NCBI RefSeq assembly: GCF_900107045.1
Contig: NZ_FNON01000003.1
Location: forward strand, 1 to 64,000
Source: Amycolatopsis xylanica
GTDB lineage: Bacteria; Actinomycetota; Actinomycetes; Mycobacteriales; Pseudonocardiaceae
DNA length: 64,000 nt
Direction: 5' to 3'
Below are positions 41,094 to 49,139 of this stretch, in pieces (the first letter of the stretch is position 1; each line of letters opens with the position of its first letter). The position numbers and the translations under genes were made by a program. The notes below the pieces were generated by a model. That model was not told the origin of the DNA. It saw only the letters and a list, made by a program, of their open reading frames with translations, and made no database searches.

Positions 41094-42273
41094 CCGCCCG
41101 GAGCACGATCTCCAGCTCGAACCGCACGTCCGAGTCGTTCAGCCGGTCGCCGAACACGGCCTGCAGCTGGCGCATGCGGTAGCGCACGGTCTGCGGGTGC
41201 ACGGCGAGCGCCTCGGCGATGTCCGGCACGTTCCCCTGCGCGTCCAGCCACGCGCGCAACGTCTCCAGCAGGCGCTCGCGCTGCTTGTCGGTCATGGTGC
41301 CCAGCGGCTCGAACAGCCTGTCCTCGAGGCGGGCCACGAGATTCGTGTCGGAGTGCAGCAGCAGCGCGGGCAGGTGCTCCTCGGCCCACACCACGCGCCT
41401 GGCGGGAATCAGCCCGCGCTCGGCGAGCACCAGCGCCCGGCGTGCCCATCTCAGCGAGTCCGCGACGACCTCCAGGCGCACGGTCGGCCCGATGGCGAGC
41501 CTGCACTCCGGCATCGCGGCCTGCAACGTCGTGAGCCGGGCTCCGCCGACTTGGCCGGGGATCACCAGCCGGGGTTCCATGCCGTCGAGCTCGGCGAGCA
41601 CGTCGGCGTCCAGCGGCGCATGCCGCCTCGGTCTGCCGGTGTCGGCGTGCACCGCGACCGGCGTGACCTCGTCCGGAACGGCCCAGCCGATGAGCTGCGC
41701 GAGCTCGGCGATGGCCTTCGGCGGCGCGGGCGGGAATTCGAGGATGAGCTGCAGCAGCTTGCGGCGCCAGGTGTCGAGCGCGCCCGCGGTGGACGCCTTG
41801 GCCTCCAGGTATCCGTCCAGCGCGACGGACGCGAGCTCGTCCATGAACGCGAGCATCGCGTCGGCGAGCTGCGACATCACGGCCGAGGAAAGCCCGGCGC
41901 GGCGCCCGACGCGCATGATCCGGCGCCACGAGACCCGCGCGCCCACCCGGTAGGCCGACTGCAGGGTGTCGAGGCTGCGGCCTTCGCGCATTTCGTTCTG
42001 GCCGAGCCGGTGATGCACCTCGTGCGACTGTTCCTTGGACACCGACGGGTCCGCGATCTGCGCGACGAACAGCGTGATCGCGTATTCGACACCGGCCGTG
42101 ATCGATTTCCCGTACGGCCCGTCGAGCGGGCGCGCGTACGCGGGGATGGTCGCCCTGATCTCGTCGGTGATCTCCGTGGCGAGGCTGGACAACTCGGGCC
42201 TGAGCAGGTCTGCGAGCTTGCGTGGCAGCACCGCCGGGTGGGAAACCGGGTCCGGCCCGCGCTCCAGCGTCAT
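41020..42273 (-). CDS. PucR/CdaR-type helix-turn-helix regulator
   Basis: 417-residue regulator. The N-terminal helical region (about 30-170, VSWRRIMRVGRRAGLSS) is the RsbT-like domain found in actinobacterial PucR proteins. A middle GGDEF-like remnant lies at about 195-300. The C-terminal PucR HTH (about 340-395) reads LRAWLDAQGNVPDIAEALAVHPQTVRYRMRQLQAVFGD. The last 20 or so residues (PPSPRLGSSGPMTCR) extend past the normal end and are encoded opposite the end of the secreted-protein gene. The ligand and targets are unknown. Confidence 0.85.
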   Translation of the reverse strand: MTLERGPDPVSHPAVLPRKLADLLRPELSSLATEITDEIRATIPAYARPLDGPYGKSITAGVEYAITLFVAQIADPSVSKEQSHEVHHRLGQNEMREGRSLDTLQSAYRVGARVSWRRIMRVGRRAGLSSAVMSQLADAMLAFMDELASVALDGYLEAKASTAGALDTWRRKLLQLILEFPPAPPKAIAELAQLIGWAVPDEVTPVAVHADTGRPRRHAPLDADVLAELDGMEPRLVIPGQVGGARLTTLQAAMPECRLAIGPTVRLEVVADSLRWARRALVLAERGLIPARRVVWAEEHLPALLLHSDTNLVARLEDRLFEPLGTMTDKQRERLLETLRAWLDAQGNVPDIAEALAVHPQTVRYRMRQLQAVFGDRLNDSDVRFELEIVLRAATRAWGTATPPSPRLGSSGPMTCR

Positions 42274-42381
42274 CGCAGCTCCTTTGCTCCGCCCAGAGTT
42301 CGCCCCGCCCCCGAATTTCCGTCAGGTCGTGACACCCGACACATCGCGAAACTAGCCTCCAGCGTGTCACAAACCCCAGAA

Positions 42382-42411
42382 GAAACCGGTTTCTTGTCAC
42401 CTTCGTGACAA
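42382..42411. promoter_or_regulatory. Two adjacent palindromes upstream of pucR-type gene
   Basis: GAAACCGGTTTC (12-bp perfect palindrome) directly followed by TTGTCAC-CTTC-GTGACAA. They lie between the arginase gene end (42491) and the regulator start (42273), both on the minus strand. Further TGTCAC/GTGACA copies are nearby (42365, 42437). An operator or terminator role is possible; the rest of this 217-base gap shows nothing else. Confidence 0.4.
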
Positions 42412-42490
42412 TTTCACGGGGTGTGGCTGTGCCGTGGTGACACTTGACCCACCGACTGCATCATCAACTTCGTACAAATGGACGAATTGG

Positions 42491-43243
42491 CTAGCGCAGC
42501 AGTTCGCCGACGGCCGTGATGATCGGTTCGAGCACCCGCGGATCGGTGCCCACACACTCAGTGATGCCCGCGCCGATCACCTCGTACGCGCTCAGCGCGC
42601 GGAGTTCGTCGACCAGCCGGGTGATCTTGAAACCCTCGGGTTCGGGGTAGTTGAGCCCGTCGAACTCGGCCGGATCGAGCACGTCGAGATCGAGGTGCAC
42701 ATAGAGCGGGCCGTCGAGCCGGGTGCCGAGCCGGGCGGCCGCTTCACGCTCGGCGTCGTCGAACACCCGCGTGCCCTTGAGCACGACCCTGGCCGGGTCC
42801 AGCGCCGGGCTCGCGGCGAAATCGGGGTCACCGTCGCCGAGCAGCGATCGCAGGACCATGCCGTGGAACGCCCCGGACGGCGACGACTCGGCGGTGTTGA
42901 GATCGGGGTGCGCGTCGAACCAGGCGACGCTCAGCTCAGTGCCGTGGCGATACCGCGCGACGCCGATCGGAACCAGCTCGACGCCGCAGTCCCCGCCGAT
43001 GGTCAGTACTTTGGTCCCGGGCGCCTCCAGCGCGTTGAGCTGCGCCGTCCTGTTGGCCAGCAACACTTCCCGGTTCGCGATGCCGTCGATGGTGGCAGAG
43101 ACGCCGAGCTGCTGCGGCACCTCGTTCACCGGTTCGCCGAGCACCCGCCCGGCGAACGCCGCGAGCGCCAGGCACCCGCCCGGGAGTTCTCCCGAGCGGG
43201 CACTGGTCGCGCCCTGACGCTGCGGCACCGCGTTGATGAGCAT
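42491..43243 (-). CDS. Arginase/agmatinase-family ureohydrolase
   Basis: 250-residue ureohydrolase-fold protein. Metal motifs: WFDAHPDLNT (Asp-His-Asp), AFHGM, HLDLDVLDP (Asp-x-Asp). The first motif, usually GGDHS, reads GGDCGVE, so a metal-binding His is replaced by Cys. ATG at 43243 lies 4 bases beyond pyc's stop, so it is probably co-transcribed and coupled with pyc. Arginase, agmatinase or formiminoglutamase activity cannot be chosen from sequence. Confidence 0.82.
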   Translation of the reverse strand: MLINAVPQRQGATSARSGELPGGCLALAAFAGRVLGEPVNEVPQQLGVSATIDGIANREVLLANRTAQLNALEAPGTKVLTIGGDCGVELVPIGVARYRHGTELSVAWFDAHPDLNTAESSPSGAFHGMVLRSLLGDGDPDFAASPALDPARVVLKGTRVFDDAEREAAARLGTRLDGPLYVHLDLDVLDPAEFDGLNYPEPEGFKITRLVDELRALSAYEVIGAGITECVGTDPRVLEPIITAVGELLR

Positions 43244-43247
43244 GCTT

Positions 43248-46200
43248 CTACTCAAGCACGAGCAGAAGATCCCCGCCTTCGACCTGCTGGACCGAGTTGA
43301 TGGCCTTGCGCGAGACCTTGCCGCCGACCGAGGCGGTAATCGAGGCCTCCATCTTCATCGCCTCGATGGTCGCGACCGTGGCGCCTGCCTCGACCTGGTC
43401 GCCCTCGGAGACCTGCAGCGTGACGACACCGGCGAACGGCGCCGCGACCTGCTTCGGGTTCGACTTGTCCGCCTTCTCCGTCGCCGGGATGTCCGAGGCG
43501 ATCGCCCGGTCCCGGATCTGGATCGGCCGCAGCTGGCCGTTCAGCGTCGACATGACCGTGCGCACGCCGCGCTCGTCTGCCTCGCCGATGGCCTCCAGCT
43601 CGATGAGGAGCCGGACACCCTGCTCCAGGTCGACCTGGTACTCCTCGCCGGGGCGCAGCCCGTAGAAGAAGTCCTTGGACGGCAACACGCTCGTGTCACC
43701 GTAGGCCTCGCGGTGCGCCTCGAACTCCTTCGTCGGGCCGGGGAACAGCAGCCGGTTCAGCGTCCGGCGCGGCTGCGACGCCAGCGCGTCACGGTCCTCA
43801 GTGGACAGTTCGGCCACCGGCTTGGCCGCCGCGCGGCCTTCCAGCGCCTTGGTGCGGAACGGCTCCGGCCAGCCACCCGGCGGGTCGCCGAGCTCGCCGC
43901 GCAGGAAGCCGATCACCGAGTCGGGGATGTCGAACTTGTTCGGCTCCGCCTCGAAGTCGGCGGGCGCGACACCGGCGCCGACCAGGTGCAGCGCCAGGTC
44001 ACCGACCACCTTCGACGACGGCGTGACCTTGACCAGGTGACCGAGGATCCGGTCGGCCGCGGCGTACATCGCCTCGATCTCCTCGAACCGGTCGCCGAGG
44101 CCGAGCGCGATGGCCTGGGTGCGCAGGTTCGACAGCTGCCCGCCGGGGATCTCGTGGTGGTACACGCGCCCGGTCGGCGACGCGAGCCCGGCCTCGAACG
44201 GCTTGTAGATCTTCCGCACGATCTCCCAGTACGGCTCCAGGTCCCCGATGGCCTGCAGGTCGAGCCCGGTCGGCCGGTCGGAGTGGTCGGTGGCCGCGAC
44301 CAGCGCGGACAGCGACGGCTGGGAGGTGGTGCCCGCCATCGACGCCACCGCGCCGTCGACCGCGTCCGCGCCGGCGCCGATGGCGGCGAGGTAGGTGGCG
44401 AGCTGGCCACCGGCGGTGTCGTGCGTGTGGATGTGCACCGGGAGGTCGAATTCCTTGCGCAGCGCGGAAACCAGGCGCGCCGCGGCGGGCGCGCGCAGGA
44501 GCCCGGCCATGTCCTTGATCGCCAGCACGTGTGCGCCGGCGCCGACGATCTGCTCGGCCAGCTTGAGGTAGTAGTCGAGCGTGTACAGCTTCTCAGACGG
44601 GTCCGACAGGTCCGAGGTGTAGCAGAGCGCCACCTCGGCCACGGCCGAGCCCGTCTCGCGTACCGCCTCGATCGCCGGGCGCATCTGCTCGACGTCGTTG
44701 AGCGCGTCGAAGATGCGGAAGATGTCGATGCCGGTGGCGGTGGCCTCCTCGACGAAGGCGTTGGTCACCTCGGTCGGATAAGGCGTGTAACCCACCGTGT
44801 TCCGGCCGCGCAGCAGCATCTGCAGCGCGATGTTCGGCACGGCCTCGCGCAGCTTCGCGAGCCGCTCCCACGGGTCCTCGGCGAGGAACCGCAGCGCGAC
44901 GTCGTAGGTCGCGCCGCCCCAGCACTCGAGCGAGAGCAGCTGCGGCACCGTGCGCGCGACCACCGGCGCGACGGCCAGCAGGTCCTTGGTGCGCACCCGG
45001 GTGGCCAGCAGCGACTGGTGCGCGTCGCGGAAGGTCGTGTCGGTGACGCCGATGGTCGGCGACTCGCGCAGCCAGCGCGCGAACCCCTCCGGCCCGAGCT
45101 CGTCGAGCTTCTGCTTGGACCCGGCAGGCGGTTCGGTGTTGCGGTCCCACTTGGGCAGTTTGAGGTGCGGCTCGATGGTGCGCGGCCGCTCGCCGTGCGG
45201 CTTGTTGACCGTCTTGTCGGCGAGGTAGGTCAGCAGCCGGGTGCCGCGGTCGGCGGAGTGCCGCGCGGTCAGCAGGTGCGGGCGCTCCTCGATGAACGAG
45301 GTGGTGACGCGGCCTTCGCGGAAGTCCGGGTCGTCGAGCACGGCCTGCAGGAACGGGATGTTCGTGGCCACACCGCGGATCCGGAACTCGGCGACCGCGC
45401 GGCGCGCACGGCCGACGGCCGTCGTGAAGTCACGGCCGCGGCAGGTCAGCTTGACCAGCAGCGAGTCGAAGTGCGCGGAGATCTCCGTGCCCGCGAACGC
45501 GGTGCCGCCGTCGAGCCGGATGCCCGAGCCGCCCGGCGAGCGGTACGCGCTGATCATGCCGGTGTCGGGACGGAAGCCGTTGGCGGGATCCTCGGTGGTG
45601 ATCCGGCACTGCAGCGCGGCGCCGCGCAGGTACACCTTGTCCTGGGACAGCCCGAGGTCGTCGAGCGTCTGCCCGGACGCGATGCGCAGCTGGGACTGGA
45701 CGAGGTCGACGTCGGTGACCTCTTCGGTGACCGTGTGCTCGACCTGGATCCGCGGGTTCATCTCGATGAACACGTGGTTGCCATCCCGGTCGAGCAGGAA
45801 CTCGACGGTGCCCGCGTTGCGGTAGCCGATCTGGCGGGCGAACTTCACCGCGTCCGCGCAGATCCGGTCACGCAGCTCCGGATCGAGGTTCGGCGCCGGC
45901 GCGAGCTCGACGACCTTCTGGTGCCGCCGCTGGACCGAGCAGTCACGCTCGAAGAGGTGGATGACGTTGCCCGCGCCGTCGGCGAGGATCTGCACCTCGA
46001 TGTGGCGCGGCTCGACGACTGCCTTCTCGATGAACACCGTCGGGTCGCCGAACGCAGACTCGGCCTCACGCGCGGCCGCCTCGATGGACTCGCGCAGCAC
46101 CTTCGGGTCCTCGACGCGGCGCATCCCGCGGCCGCCACCACCGGCGACCGCCTTGACGAACACCGGGAAGCCGAGCTGTTCGGCGGCTTCGACCAGTGCG

Positions 46201-46625
46201 TCCACATCGGACGAAGGCTCGGACGAGCCGAGCACGGGCACCCCGGCCTCCCGCGCCGCCTTGACCGCACGCGCCTTGTTACCGGTGAGTTCAAGGATTT
46301 CGGCGCTCGGCCCGACGAACGTGATCCCCGCTTCCTCGCACGCGAGCGCGAGGTCGGGGTTCTCGGACAGGAAGCCGTAGCCGGGGTAGATCGCGTCCGC
46401 CCCCGCCTTCTTCGCCGCCTGCACGATCTCCTCGACCGAGAGGTACGCGCGAACCGGATGCCCCGGCTCGCCGATCTCGTAGGCCTCGTCGGCTTTCAGC
46501 CGGTGCAACGAGTTGCGGTCCTCGTGCGGGAACACAGCCACCGTGCCCGCGCCCAGCTCAAAGGATGCGCGGAACGCACGGATGGCGATCTCGCCGCGGT
46601 TGGCGACCAGCACCTTGCGGAACAT
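43248..46625 (-). CDS. pyc: Pyruvate carboxylase
   Basis: Biotin enzyme of 1125 residues making oxaloacetate from pyruvate, bicarbonate and ATP (anaplerosis). Order: biotin carboxylase (about 1-450; KAVAGGGGRGMR ATP grasp loop, EMNPRIQVEHTVTE), carboxyltransferase (about 520-800; TTFRDAHQSLLATRVRT, LECWGGATYDVA), PC/OADA domain, and C-terminal biotinyl domain with EAMKMEA, the biotin-bearing Lys near residue 1090. ATG at 46625 with GGGAAGGA is chosen over a start 7 codons earlier. Single-chain form as in mycobacteria. Confidence 0.97.
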   Translation of the reverse strand: MFRKVLVANRGEIAIRAFRASFELGAGTVAVFPHEDRNSLHRLKADEAYEIGEPGHPVRAYLSVEEIVQAAKKAGADAIYPGYGFLSENPDLALACEEAGITFVGPSAEILELTGNKARAVKAAREAGVPVLGSSEPSSDVDALVEAAEQLGFPVFVKAVAGGGGRGMRRVEDPKVLRESIEAAAREAESAFGDPTVFIEKAVVEPRHIEVQILADGAGNVIHLFERDCSVQRRHQKVVELAPAPNLDPELRDRICADAVKFARQIGYRNAGTVEFLLDRDGNHVFIEMNPRIQVEHTVTEEVTDVDLVQSQLRIASGQTLDDLGLSQDKVYLRGAALQCRITTEDPANGFRPDTGMISAYRSPGGSGIRLDGGTAFAGTEISAHFDSLLVKLTCRGRDFTTAVGRARRAVAEFRIRGVATNIPFLQAVLDDPDFREGRVTTSFIEERPHLLTARHSADRGTRLLTYLADKTVNKPHGERPRTIEPHLKLPKWDRNTEPPAGSKQKLDELGPEGFARWLRESPTIGVTDTTFRDAHQSLLATRVRTKDLLAVAPVVARTVPQLLSLECWGGATYDVALRFLAEDPWERLAKLREAVPNIALQMLLRGRNTVGYTPYPTEVTNAFVEEATATGIDIFRIFDALNDVEQMRPAIEAVRETGSAVAEVALCYTSDLSDPSEKLYTLDYYLKLAEQIVGAGAHVLAIKDMAGLLRAPAAARLVSALRKEFDLPVHIHTHDTAGGQLATYLAAIGAGADAVDGAVASMAGTTSQPSLSALVAATDHSDRPTGLDLQAIGDLEPYWEIVRKIYKPFEAGLASPTGRVYHHEIPGGQLSNLRTQAIALGLGDRFEEIEAMYAAADRILGHLVKVTPSSKVVGDLALHLVGAGVAPADFEAEPNKFDIPDSVIGFLRGELGDPPGGWPEPFRTKALEGRAAAKPVAELSTEDRDALASQPRRTLNRLLFPGPTKEFEAHREAYGDTSVLPSKDFFYGLRPGEEYQVDLEQGVRLLIELEAIGEADERGVRTVMSTLNGQLRPIQIRDRAIASDIPATEKADKSNPKQVAAPFAGVVTLQVSEGDQVEAGATVATIEAMKMEASITASVGGKVSRKAINSVQQVEGGDLLLVLE

Positions 46626-46727
46626 GCCCGGTCCTTCCCATCTCATCGGATCGGTAGGAGGCGCACGTTACCCGGTCGGTCCCGCTCTGCGGGAGTTCAG
46701 TACCAGGTGATGGACATCATCACAACC

Positions 46728-47723
46728 TCAGTACGGAGTGATGCTCCAGGCTCCCGCGGCGCTCACCTGGATGATCGACGGGCCTTTGAGCCTGCCGTGT
46801 TCGACGCGGGTGCCGGAGAAGTTCGCGGCGTCGAGCCCGCTGACACCGGTCAGCCTGACGGAGTCCTTGGTCCCCTCGTAGAGGAAGACGGAGTCGCCGG
46901 CGCCCACCGGATCCTGCCCGCCCTGGTAGAACTTCGGCAACCGGTCGTAGTCGGCCACCGTCAGCGTCCACGCCGAGGTCGCCTTCACCTGGTAATAGTC
47001 GACCGGGTCCTCGTCGTCCATGTTGATCCAGCGCGTGCCCTTGTACGGCCCGGTCGCCCGGAAGAGGACGTCACCCCGCGACGTGGTCACGGTCGTCTCG
47101 CCTTCGCAGCGCGCGCAGTCGAACGTGACGAACCCCGGCTTGGCGGGCCATGACGTGAAAACCTGCCCGACGCCCTCGTTGGTGTGCACCTCGGGCTGCC
47201 GGAACACCGACGGCGGCAGGTACGGGTGGGTGGGCCTGATCCGTCCGCTGTGGACGTGCAGGACCGCCTCATCGCCTTGGACCACGACCTGGTCGACGAT
47301 CCAGTCGGCGCCGTTGCTCTCGTCGGCGACCCCGCCGTGCCGGTAGACGAGCCCGGTCAGCCCGGCCACCCGCGCCTGCTCGACCACGTCCTGCACGGAG
47401 ACGTTGGACATCCGCGCCAGCGCCCGCCGCGCTTGGTCCTTCTCGCCGTCCGACGAAGCGGCGAGCCACATGAGGAGGGCGGCGACCAGCAGAACGGCCA
47501 GCACCACCCACAGCATGGCCCGCTTGCCGTGTGCGTCCTCGGCCCGCTCGACCTCGCTGACGGACGGCGGCTCCACCCCGATTCCGCGCGGCTGGTGTTC
47601 GGTCAGCCGCGCGGGCGGGGCGAACGGATTGTGCTGCAGCCGTTGCGCGCGGAGCTGCACGGTGTCCAGCTCACTGCGGTTCAGGAACGGGTCGACCAGC
47701 CGAGGGTCTTCGGGTACGTACAC
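46728..47723 (-). CDS. Hypothetical single-pass membrane protein
   Basis: 331-residue protein: a cytoplasmic Pro-rich N terminus (about 1-65), a transmembrane helix (about 68-90, MLWVVLAVLLVAALLMWLA) and a large outside domain of about 240 residues, with one CxxC-like pair (FDCARCEG) and beta-rich repeats. GTG at 47723 is preferred because GGGGAGG precedes it by 5 bases; the upstream ATG at 47747 has none. No family recognised. It stands alone between pyc and the DUF397/XRE cassette. Confidence 0.7.
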   Translation of the reverse strand: MYVPEDPRLVDPFLNRSELDTVQLRAQRLQHNPFAPPARLTEHQPRGIGVEPPSVSEVERAEDAHGKRAMLWVVLAVLLVAALLMWLAASSDGEKDQARRALARMSNVSVQDVVEQARVAGLTGLVYRHGGVADESNGADWIVDQVVVQGDEAVLHVHSGRIRPTHPYLPPSVFRQPEVHTNEGVGQVFTSWPAKPGFVTFDCARCEGETTVTTSRGDVLFRATGPYKGTRWINMDDEDPVDYYQVKATSAWTLTVADYDRLPKFYQGGQDPVGAGDSVFLYEGTKDSVRLTGVSGLDAANFSGTRVEHGRLKGPSIIQVSAAGAWSITPY

Positions 47724-47789
47724 GTGATCCTCCCCAAGGTCGCGCATGTCCCCTCGTACACGCGCGGTTCCCCGCGAAGGTTGCCCAGG

Positions 47790-47966
47790 TCACCCGATGC
47801 GGCGCAGGAGGGCCGTCCAGGCCGCCGAGCTCACCGTGAGCGCGCCCGACGCGCGGTCCTTGGTGTCACGCACGCCAATCGCGTCCGGCGCCAGTCGGAT
47901 CTCGACACAGTCGTCACTCCCGGAGCCGCTATAGCTGCTCTTGCACCAGCCCGCGTCCGACTTCAA
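47790..47966 (-). CDS. DUF397 small protein, in frame with and directly after XRE gene
   Basis: 58-residue DUF397 protein (GWCKSSYSGSGSDDCVEIRLA ... VRDTKDRASGALTVSSAAW). DUF397 proteins pair with WhiJ-like XRE regulators and modulate development or antibiotic genes in Streptomyces; many are toxin-antitoxin-like. The start is TTG at 47966, immediately after the XRE stop TAG at 47967-47969, and both lie in the same reading frame. GGGAG six bases before the TTG can serve as ribosome binding site inside the XRE 3' end. Read-through of the TAG would give an XRE-DUF397 fusion. Confidence 0.85.
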   Translation of the reverse strand: MKSDAGWCKSSYSGSGSDDCVEIRLAPDAIGVRDTKDRASGALTVSSAAWTALLRRIG

Positions 47967-48833
47967 CTACAACTCCCTAAGCCTCTTTTCCAGTACAGCC
48001 TTCGTCTCCGCCGGCGAAAGGGCGAGTTCACGCAGCTTGTTGAACGCTCGCATGATCCGCTCGGTGTCCTCCGTCTCATCAAAGTAGACAGACGGTCCGT
48101 AGGCGACAGGCACGAACCCTACCGGCCTCAGCACGGCGCCGAACCTGAGCATGATGAGTCCGCCCGACTGCGCGGGATTGCCGCTCGCGGCGTTGGGAAC
48201 CATGCGCACGGTCAGCGTGGGATGACGCTCGATCATCGCCAGCACGTGCTCCAGCTGGCCGCGCATGATGGCCGGGCTGCCGACCATGGCCGACAGCGTG
48301 TCGTCGGTGAACATCATGTCCATCCGCTTGGGCTCATCGGCTTCGAGCACGCGGCGCTGACGTTCGAGCCGGAACGCCACCAGGTCGGCGCGAGCGCTTC
48401 CCGACTGCTCCCACCAGATCCCTTCACCGGTGCGCATGACGGCGTCCAGGTAGTCGGGCGACTGGATCATCGAAGGGAAGATCCCCTTCTGGTAGTTCCA
48501 GATGTCCTTCGATATCGCTTCCAGCCAGGCGAGCCGCCGGTAGGAGTCGGGCGCGAGGTCCATGTACGGGCTGCCGCTGGCCCGCTTGCGCGCCTGGATG
48601 CCCAGTTCCAGTATCTCCGCGCGCAGGGGGTCCTGGGCGCCGAAGCAGTCGACCAGCGCGGCGAGTTCTTCCGTTGAGAGCGTCGCTTTGCCGTCCAGGA
48701 CCTTGATCAGCCGCGGCCGGTCCTTGCCGATCACCTTCGCCGCCGCGTCGAGGGTCACCCCGGCCTCGGCACGCAATTGCTTCAACGCCTCGCCGAGCAG
48801 GACTCTCGGGATCGTCTGCACACCAACAGCCAT
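47967..48833 (-). CDS. XRE-family regulator with DUF5753 (WhiJ-like)
   Basis: 288-residue WhiJ-type regulator: N-terminal HTH (about 10-65, LGEALKQLRAEAGVTLDAAAKVIG and RLIKVLDGKATLS) and a C-terminal DUF5753 domain (about 95-280, YLDAVMRTGEGIWWEQSG, VYFDETEDTERIMRAFNKLRELALSP). ATG at 48833 gives the usual N terminus. The promoter region carries three GGACAC/GTGTCC palindromes, probably its own operators. It is divergent from a 67-residue gene and followed in frame by DUF397; the three look like one cassette. Confidence 0.9.
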   Translation of the reverse strand: MAVGVQTIPRVLLGEALKQLRAEAGVTLDAAAKVIGKDRPRLIKVLDGKATLSTEELAALVDCFGAQDPLRAEILELGIQARKRASGSPYMDLAPDSYRRLAWLEAISKDIWNYQKGIFPSMIQSPDYLDAVMRTGEGIWWEQSGSARADLVAFRLERQRRVLEADEPKRMDMMFTDDTLSAMVGSPAIMRGQLEHVLAMIERHPTLTVRMVPNAASGNPAQSGGLIMLRFGAVLRPVGFVPVAYGPSVYFDETEDTERIMRAFNKLRELALSPAETKAVLEKRLREL

Positions 48834-48862
48834 TCGGCACCACCCAGTTGGACGCATCCGCC

Positions 48863-48915
48863 GGACACAGGTGTCCCTACTATAGAAGGACACAGTGTCT
48901 ACGCAACACTAGTGT
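48863..48915. promoter_or_regulatory. Three GGACACnnGTGTCC-type palindromes, XRE operator array
   Basis: GGACAC-AG-GTGTCC (48863-48876), GACAC-A-GTGTC (48889-48899) and ACACTAGTGT (48906-48915). All share the GWGTC/ACAC half-site, and between the first two lies CTACTATAGA, a likely -10 region. The array fills the 102-base gap between the XRE and 67-residue genes, so it should govern both directions. Confidence 0.65.
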
Positions 48916-48935
48916 CCCTTCCCCGGAGGCTCGCG

Positions 48936-49139
48936 ATGAACGAGGTAGTGGTGTCCGCCTGGGCGCAGATATCGGGCGAATGCGAAATCAAGTACCACGT
49001 CGCCCCGGAGGAAGCCGAAATCCAGGTCGGCGGGCGGTCCGGGTTCATCATCTTCGCATCGGAAGCGGGCTTGGCGCACCTCATCGAGCAGAGCACGAAG
49101 GCGCTGGGCGCGCTCCGCGCCCTGCGGGACACGCCCTAG
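48936..49139 (+). CDS. Small protein of the XRE/DUF397 cassette
   Basis: 67-residue acidic-to-neutral protein (MNEVVVSAWAQISGECEIKY, ending ALGALRALRDTP) with CCGGAGG before the ATG. No known domain. Small unknown proteins of this size often accompany WhiJ-like XRE genes, and the shared operator region supports membership in the cassette. The 3' end overlaps the convergent protease stop by 4 bases. Codon use is normal for the window. Confidence 0.7.
   Translation: MNEVVVSAWAQISGECEIKYHVAPEEAEIQVGGRSGFIIFASEAGLAHLIEQSTKALGALRALRDTP

Noticed and set aside
43233..47153. Plus-strand open frame of about 1300 codons opposite pyc
   Set aside because: Shadow of pyruvate carboxylase; no recognisable motif, while the minus strand has all biotin-enzyme signatures.
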